The notes beneath the pieces are model-generated. The model was not told the DNA's origin and searched no databases. It was given only the letters and a program-made list of their open reading frames with translations. From Caenorhabditis remanei (lineage: Eukaryota > Nematoda > Chromadorea > Rhabditida > Rhabditidae), in the NCBI RefSeq assembly GCF_010183535.1, contig NC_071332.1, forward strand, positions 10,788,001-10,852,000: a stretch of 64,000 nt of DNA. Reading direction: 5' to 3'. This document shows, one piece after another, positions 62,301-64,000 of the stretch (position 1 is the first letter of the stretch; every line of letters begins with the position of its first letter). The translations under genes and the position numbers were made by a program.

Positions 62301-63698
62301 TATCGATTAGTGATCTTCCATGTTGATATTTTCTCGAGTTCCTCGATGACTTCCTACATAATGTTTGTGGTACATCATTCATTTGCATATGACTTGACAG
62401 CTCGTTGAATACATTCGCGAATGTGTAGACGGCGTCAAAAGTGAAGACAGCTTCCATCATCTTCAAATTCCGGCTGTTGTCGGTTTTCATTGCCCATTTC
62501 TCCGAAATATGCTCTTTGAAATGCGAGAAATTGAACGCGTCACGATTTTCTGTCAAAAAAGTCGAGTCGACTGGATATGGAGAAATGAAACGAGCGTGAT
62601 TATAGCGAAATAGCTCCATGTCCATGGTTGACAACTCCATATTAGTGAGCAAAAACCAGTGCTTCAACTCGATAAGTCCCATTTGAAGGGAAGCAAGAAG
62701 AAAGTTGTAAGTGTGTTCCGGATTCATATCTACTAGAAGACGACTGAATTCTGAACAATCTTTCCTATGAAGAAGGCGACATTCTTCGAGTTCTTTCACT
62801 TGACGAGCTGCTTTCATGTAATCTCCATTGTGTACTTTTATGAGATAGAAACGGATAGAAGCGTACTCCTCACTCTCTAGAAGTTGTTCGAGACGACGGA
62901 TTCCTGAAATATATATCCGATTGTATCTTTCAGAAGAAGAAAAAAAACTAACTCTCATCATCCTCATAAACCAACACAATCCTATTCCATTTCCAATGAG
63001 TAAACATATCAACGACAGCCTCAAAAAGTTGTGGACGTGGCCAAAAATCAATTTTTGATTTTCCCATTTCCGTACGCAAATCATCGATTGCGGTGAGGAA
63101 TGGAATGTCTAACTGAAACAATAATAACTTTAAAGAAAACCAATTAAAAAAAACACTAACATCATCCGTAATTCTTTCCAATTGAGCGTTCAAAGCACCG
63201 TGAGAACCACCAAGCAGTGCTACGATGTGATCTTTCTCCAACATTTTGCATGCTGAAAAATATTATTTCTCAGAACAATTTTTACAAAATACCTTTTTTG
63301 ATTGCATCATAGTGATCCAATACATTAATGTACTCAATAACCAAATCGATATCTCCATAGATTCCACGTTGAGAAAGCCATTCAACAGAGTATCTGAGTG
63401 CTGCTTCAAGATGTGCATCTTCTCGTTCTCGGAATATTGCTCCTGAAGAACAACTTGTGGGTGGGGAAGACTTTTTTATTTTATTTTGAATATCTGATAT
63501 TTTAAATAAATTTTACATATTCAAAAGTCAAATTAAGAAGTTTTGATTTATTATTATGCTCTTGATTGTTAGATCCAATACAAATAGATTGCCTTAATTT
63601 TTTTCTGAATTCTACTCACCTATTTTGTAGGCATCGCATGAAGTCTTCACGAGACAAAATACTAGAAAAACGTAGCTGAATACAAAACGGAAGTTCAT
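47384..63698 (-). CDS. glr-5: Kainate/AMPA-type ionotropic glutamate receptor
   Basis: A glutamate-gated cation channel subunit of the postsynaptic membrane. Exons: 63698-63620, 63442-63293, 63252-63161, 63112-62953, 62903-62179, 49404-48882, 48837-48724, 48680-48552, 48508-48238, 48181-48060, 47945-47852, 47784-47556 and 47491-47384; 931 residues. Order: signal peptide; amino-terminal domain to about residue 400; ligand lobe S1 ([30 protein letters not shown]); M1; re-entrant pore loop ([13 protein letters not shown]); M3 with [13 protein letters not shown]; lobe S2 ([26 protein letters not shown]); M4; and a short tail. The MES glutamate favours kainate-type glutamate binding. Residue 641, at the pore Q/R position, is lysine. 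Intron 5 is 12.8 kb and contains another gene plus a 9.9 kb transposon. Assigned to glr-5 (C. elegans ZC196.7, from memory) by similarity and neighbourhood. Confidence 0.92.
49459..49552. repeat. GC-rich palindrome beside a glr-5 splice acceptor
   Basis: GGCAGTTAGCCGACG at the left pairs with its complement at the right end, and TTTCGGCGCGGCTGCCATAT pairs across a central ATATG. The left arm carries about 18 extra bases (AAAACGGCTATTAGCCGT). It lies in glr-5 intron 5, 54 bp from the exon boundary. It is probably a small foldback transposon; no target duplication was confirmed. Confidence 0.8.
49787..49822 (+). other. Possible alternative or relic first exon of the nested receptor
   Basis: ATG followed by 11 codons ([12 protein letters not shown]) ends in phase 0 at a strong GTGAGT donor. 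The next receptor exon (50412) starts in phase 0, and the confirmed first exon ([10 protein letters not shown], 50298-50327) has the same length class and a similar ..P..E ending. Both are preceded by GATTGAAC. So this is either a second promoter and exon or what remains of a duplicated neighbour. Confidence 0.4.
49984..50061. repeat. Small foldback plus GTCTTACTTC repeat
   Basis: GGAAGTGAAATTTGTTTC (49984-50001) is the exact complement of 50044-50061, with a 42-nt loop. Three GTCTTACTTC-type units follow to 50089. It lies in glr-5 intron 5, upstream of the nested receptor. It is probably a decayed MITE. Confidence 0.75.
50298..61580 (+). CDS. Seven-transmembrane chemoreceptor (srx/srxa-like) nested in glr-5 intron 5
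   Basis: Exons: 50298-50327, 50412-50555, 50602-50722, 50767-50896, 50941-51124, 51171-51323, 61305-61388 and 61434-61580; 330 residues. Seven hydrophobic segments are visible. [17 protein letters not shown] follows TM3, cysteines sit in the extracellular loop before TM5 ([14 protein letters not shown]), [15 protein letters not shown] leads TM6, and [13 protein letters not shown] ends TM7. This pattern suits the Srg superfamily, srx or srxa, but the class is uncertain. It is transcribed opposite to glr-5. Its sixth intron (51324-61304) consists of a 9.9 kb transposon plus 85 bp of original intron; donor CAG|GTAGGT and acceptor TTTTCAG are intact. The stop codon lies inside the end of a foldback MITE. 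Confidence 0.78.
51344..51349. repeat. Target-site duplication GTATAC (left)
   Basis: GTATAC directly precedes the element's terminal AGATGCAG and matches 61240-61245. Six-base duplications are typical of Maverick/Polinton integration. The site is itself a palindrome. Confidence 0.85.
51350..51438. repeat. Left terminal palindrome of the transposon
   Basis: An 89-bp imperfect palindrome: AGATGCAGTTAGGTGCATAA... pairs with ...TTGCTCCTAACTGCATCT around a GC-rich centre (CGGAGCTTAGCCAGCCCC). It could fold into a terminal hairpin. Confidence 0.9.
51560..52030. repeat. Tandem GTGATAA repeats, about 100-bp period, left TIR
   Basis: Units contain runs of TGATAAAGTGATAACTGATA and a fixed AACTACATTGCTCAATT block recurring at 51643, 51743, 51843 and 51944, a period of 100-101 bp. 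Four units are clear, with looser TGATAA runs from 51475. The mirror copy lies in the right TIR. The spacing suggests a replication or transcription control array; this is inference. Confidence 0.88.
52306..52867 (-). CDS. Small protein of two Cys-rich (zinc-ribbon-like) repeats, transposon-encoded
   Basis: Exons 52867-52672 and 52514-52306 join in phase 1 (donor GTTTGT, acceptor TTTCAG) to give 134 residues. Repeat 1 (ALVNGTG..., [27 protein letters not shown]) and repeat 2 ([33 protein letters not shown]) share the pattern C-x(~18)-C..C-x-s-i-T-I-x-n...FC..C.KRT.FA..P. This suggests two zinc ribbons able to bind nucleic acid. No named family comes to mind. A TATA box lies 27 bp upstream. 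The gene diverges from the polymerase gene, and the inner end of the left TIR falls in its intron. Confidence 0.65.
52894..52900 (-). promoter_or_regulatory. TATA box for the two-repeat Cys protein
   Basis: Minus-strand TATAAAA with GGGCGGAGCT (complement of 52911-52920) 11 bp further upstream, 27 bp before the ATG. The leader would be very short. The same GC element stands before the polymerase TATA box. Confidence 0.5.
52984..53146 (+). pseudogene. Stump: last exon of a lost transposon gene
   Basis: After an acceptor-like TTGCAG, 53 codons stay open in phase 2 to a TAG at 53144-53146 ([20 protein letters not shown], then [20 protein letters not shown]). The composition looks protein-like, yet no upstream exon exists: the left neighbour is the divergent minus-strand gene, overlapping its 5' side, and then the TIR. 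I read it as the 3' end of a gene whose body was deleted. Function is not recognisable. Confidence 0.45.
53162..53169 (+). promoter_or_regulatory. TATA box for the transposon polymerase gene
   Basis: TTTATAAG 35 bp before the polymerase ATG, preceded by GGCTCCGCCCACTAGC at 53147-53162. It matches the layout of the divergent promoter 260 bp away. Confidence 0.5.
53197..58049 (+). CDS. Protein-primed family B DNA polymerase with OTU-like and zinc-finger N-terminal domains
   Basis: Replicates the transposon. There are 18 exons (starts 53197, 53268, 53445, 53703, 53948, 54144, 54479, 54741, 55026, 55278, 55769, 56331, 56602, 56849, 57160, 57400, 57527, 57837), 17 introns of 41-49 nt and 1,368 residues with no break. 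Residues 205-327 look like an OTU cysteine protease: [11 protein letters not shown] (Asp207, Cys210) and VGHYDF (His325). Residues 340-455 hold many CxxC/CxxH pairs. Exonuclease motifs are YDVET (480-482), HNGGRYD (559-565) and YCQSD (695-699). A VDGY...GCFYHGC insertion (801-822) resembles the VSR-like insert of Polinton polymerases. Polymerase motif A is DFNSLYPS (922-929), B is [11 protein letters not shown] (from 1110), C is YVDTDS (1209-1214), and SKVY lies at 1256-1259. All catalytic acids are present. A TATA box lies upstream. Confidence 0.9.
58050..59943. other. Gene-free right arm of the transposon
   Basis: 1.9 kb between the polymerase stop and the right TIR. No exon series is visible. 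From 58.9 kb it alternates TATGTATG-type runs with a recurring GGTAATT.ATCACTTTT motif. Confidence 0.75.
58923..59840. repeat. Interspersed GGTAATTnATCAcTTTT motif array
   Basis: About eleven degenerate copies at roughly 58923, 59079, 59131, 59156, 59361, 59412, 59478, 59518, 59603, 59704 and 59816, most preceded by GTATG(T/A)-rich stretches and GAGG. The best are AATGGTAATTAATCACTTTT (59476) and GAGGGTAATTTATCACTG (59814). Spacing is irregular (25-205 bp), so this is not a simple tandem repeat. Confidence 0.6.
60071..60279 (+). pseudogene. Orphan copy of the two-repeat Cys protein's last exon
   Basis: Duplicate of 52306-52514 carried in the right TIR, nearly identical and with the TTTCAG acceptor, open frame and stop kept. 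It encodes only Cys repeat 2 ([11 protein letters not shown] ... HSTATEQNI). No first exon lies upstream, so it cannot be made in full, but it could trap upstream transcripts by splicing. Confidence 0.75.
61149..61239. repeat. Right terminal palindrome of the transposon
   Basis: A 91-bp palindrome with arms AGATGCAGTTAGGTGCATAA / TTATGCACCTAACTGCATCT, more regular than the left one, around CGGAGCTTGCTAAGCCCC. The asymmetric centre keeps GGAGC 5' and GCCCC 3', as at the left end read in the same direction. Confidence 0.9.
61240..61245. repeat. Target-site duplication GTATAC (right)
   Basis: Follows terminal CTGCATCT and matches 51344-51349. Confidence 0.85.
61576..61834. mobile_element. 259-bp foldback MITE at the receptor stop codon
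   Basis: About 60-bp arms pair: ATTAAAGGAGGACTGAAGTC onward (61576) with the complement ending CTCTCCTTTAAT (61834), including shared CCGATACTTCAGAAA and TCTAAGAAAC stretches. It has no coding capacity. Its first bases form the TAA stop of the nested receptor. Confidence 0.85.
61835..62178. other. Remainder of glr-5 intron 5, no gene seen
   Basis: An open frame at 61931-62125 lacks splice or family support. GCTTCTTACAACCGCGC (61970) and GCGCAGTTGTAAGAAA (62069) form a further imperfect inverted pair, probably another decayed foldback element. Confidence 0.55.
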
Positions 63699-63932
63699 GA
63701 TGCTTATGAAGATGATGATGACAATCACATGGCTCAAAATTCAAATGTCACTTTTATCTGAAGTCAGAATCGAGTTGGAAAGAAGAGAAGAGTCGAAACG
63801 AGGGGACTAGAGAAGACACAAAAATAAAACGGAGGAAAGAGAGGAGGATGAGCAAATTGAGTTTGAAGCGAAACGCTTATGAAAATTTGGACTGCTTTAG
63901 AAAATGAGGGAGAGAGAGAGCAGGTCCGTCAG
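63699..63932. promoter_or_regulatory. Divergent promoter region of glr-5 and the right-edge gene
   Basis: 234 bp separate the two start codons. Purine-rich stretches (GAGAGAGAGAG) are present; no clear TATA box. Confidence 0.4.
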
Positions 63933-63984
63933 ATGCAGATTCTGTTTGGAATACTTGGATTCGTTGGGCTGCTGATTTTTCAGA
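63933..63984 (+). CDS. First exon of a secreted or membrane protein (cut by window end)
   Basis: ATG opens 17 codons, MQILFGILGFVGLLIFQ, a typical signal peptide core, then a phase-1 GTGAGA donor. The rest lies beyond the window, so identity is unknown. It is transcribed divergently from glr-5. Confidence 0.5.
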
Positions 63985-64000
63985 GTGAGAAAATTTTCAA

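Overview
The window is nematode nuclear DNA, almost certainly from a Caenorhabditis species. The evidence is A/T-rich sequence, many 41-60 nt introns ending in TTTCAG, clustered nematode chemoreceptor genes, and a Smaug (SAMD4), CLN3, kainate-type glutamate receptor order. From memory of the C. elegans map, that order matches cosmids ZC190 (ZC190.4 Smaug-like, ZC190.1 cln-3.3) and ZC196 (ZC196.7 glr-5) on chromosome V. The species cannot be fixed by eye. Gene models below were built by hand from splice signals and reading phase; nearly every full model sums to a multiple of three.  Layout, left to right. Positions 2-27.1 kb appear to be one very long plus-strand gene for a Smaug-type SAM-domain translational repressor. 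It has small 5' exons, a roughly 15 kb intron and a compact 3' part. The long intron holds a tRNA-Lys(TTT) gene with unusual features, a 298 bp GGCCCGG-rich foldback MITE and a doubtful small gene. A shorter intron carries a truncated LINE. Positions 28.6-40.6 kb are a chemoreceptor cluster: one srh-type gene (+), three tandem related receptors (-) and a fourth distant relative (+). Positions 40.9-43.2 kb are a CLN3/battenin gene. Positions 43.4-47.1 kb hold two paralogous single-pass membrane proteins (-) on either side of a double-PDZ protein gene (+). Positions 47.4-63.7 kb are an ionotropic glutamate receptor (-), the glr-5 ortholog. At the right edge starts a gene with a signal peptide.  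The most striking structure is a set of nested genes. Intron 5 of glr-5 (12.8 kb) contains a plus-strand 7TM receptor gene. The 10 kb sixth intron of that receptor gene contains a complete 9,890 bp Maverick/Polinton-like element (51350-61239). The element has 6-bp GTATAC target duplications and roughly 1.29 kb terminal inverted repeats (TIRs), each ending in a 90-bp palindrome. Inside are an intact 18-exon gene for a protein-primed family B DNA polymerase of about 1,368 residues, with an apparent OTU-like cysteine-protease domain and a zinc-finger array at its N terminus, and a divergent gene for a small protein made of two Cys-rich repeats. The inner TIR boundary cuts through that small gene, so the right end carries a lone copy of its last exon. 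No integrase, capsid, packaging ATPase or maturation protease was recognised, and a lone 3' exon beside the polymerase promoter looks like the stump of a deleted gene. This is either an internally deleted Maverick or a compact polymerase-only relative.  The host genes probably serve separate purposes: mRNA repression (Smaug), lysosomal membrane biology (CLN3), chemosensation (receptors) and synaptic signalling (glr-5). Only the sense/antisense nesting and the divergent promoter regions suggest coupling.
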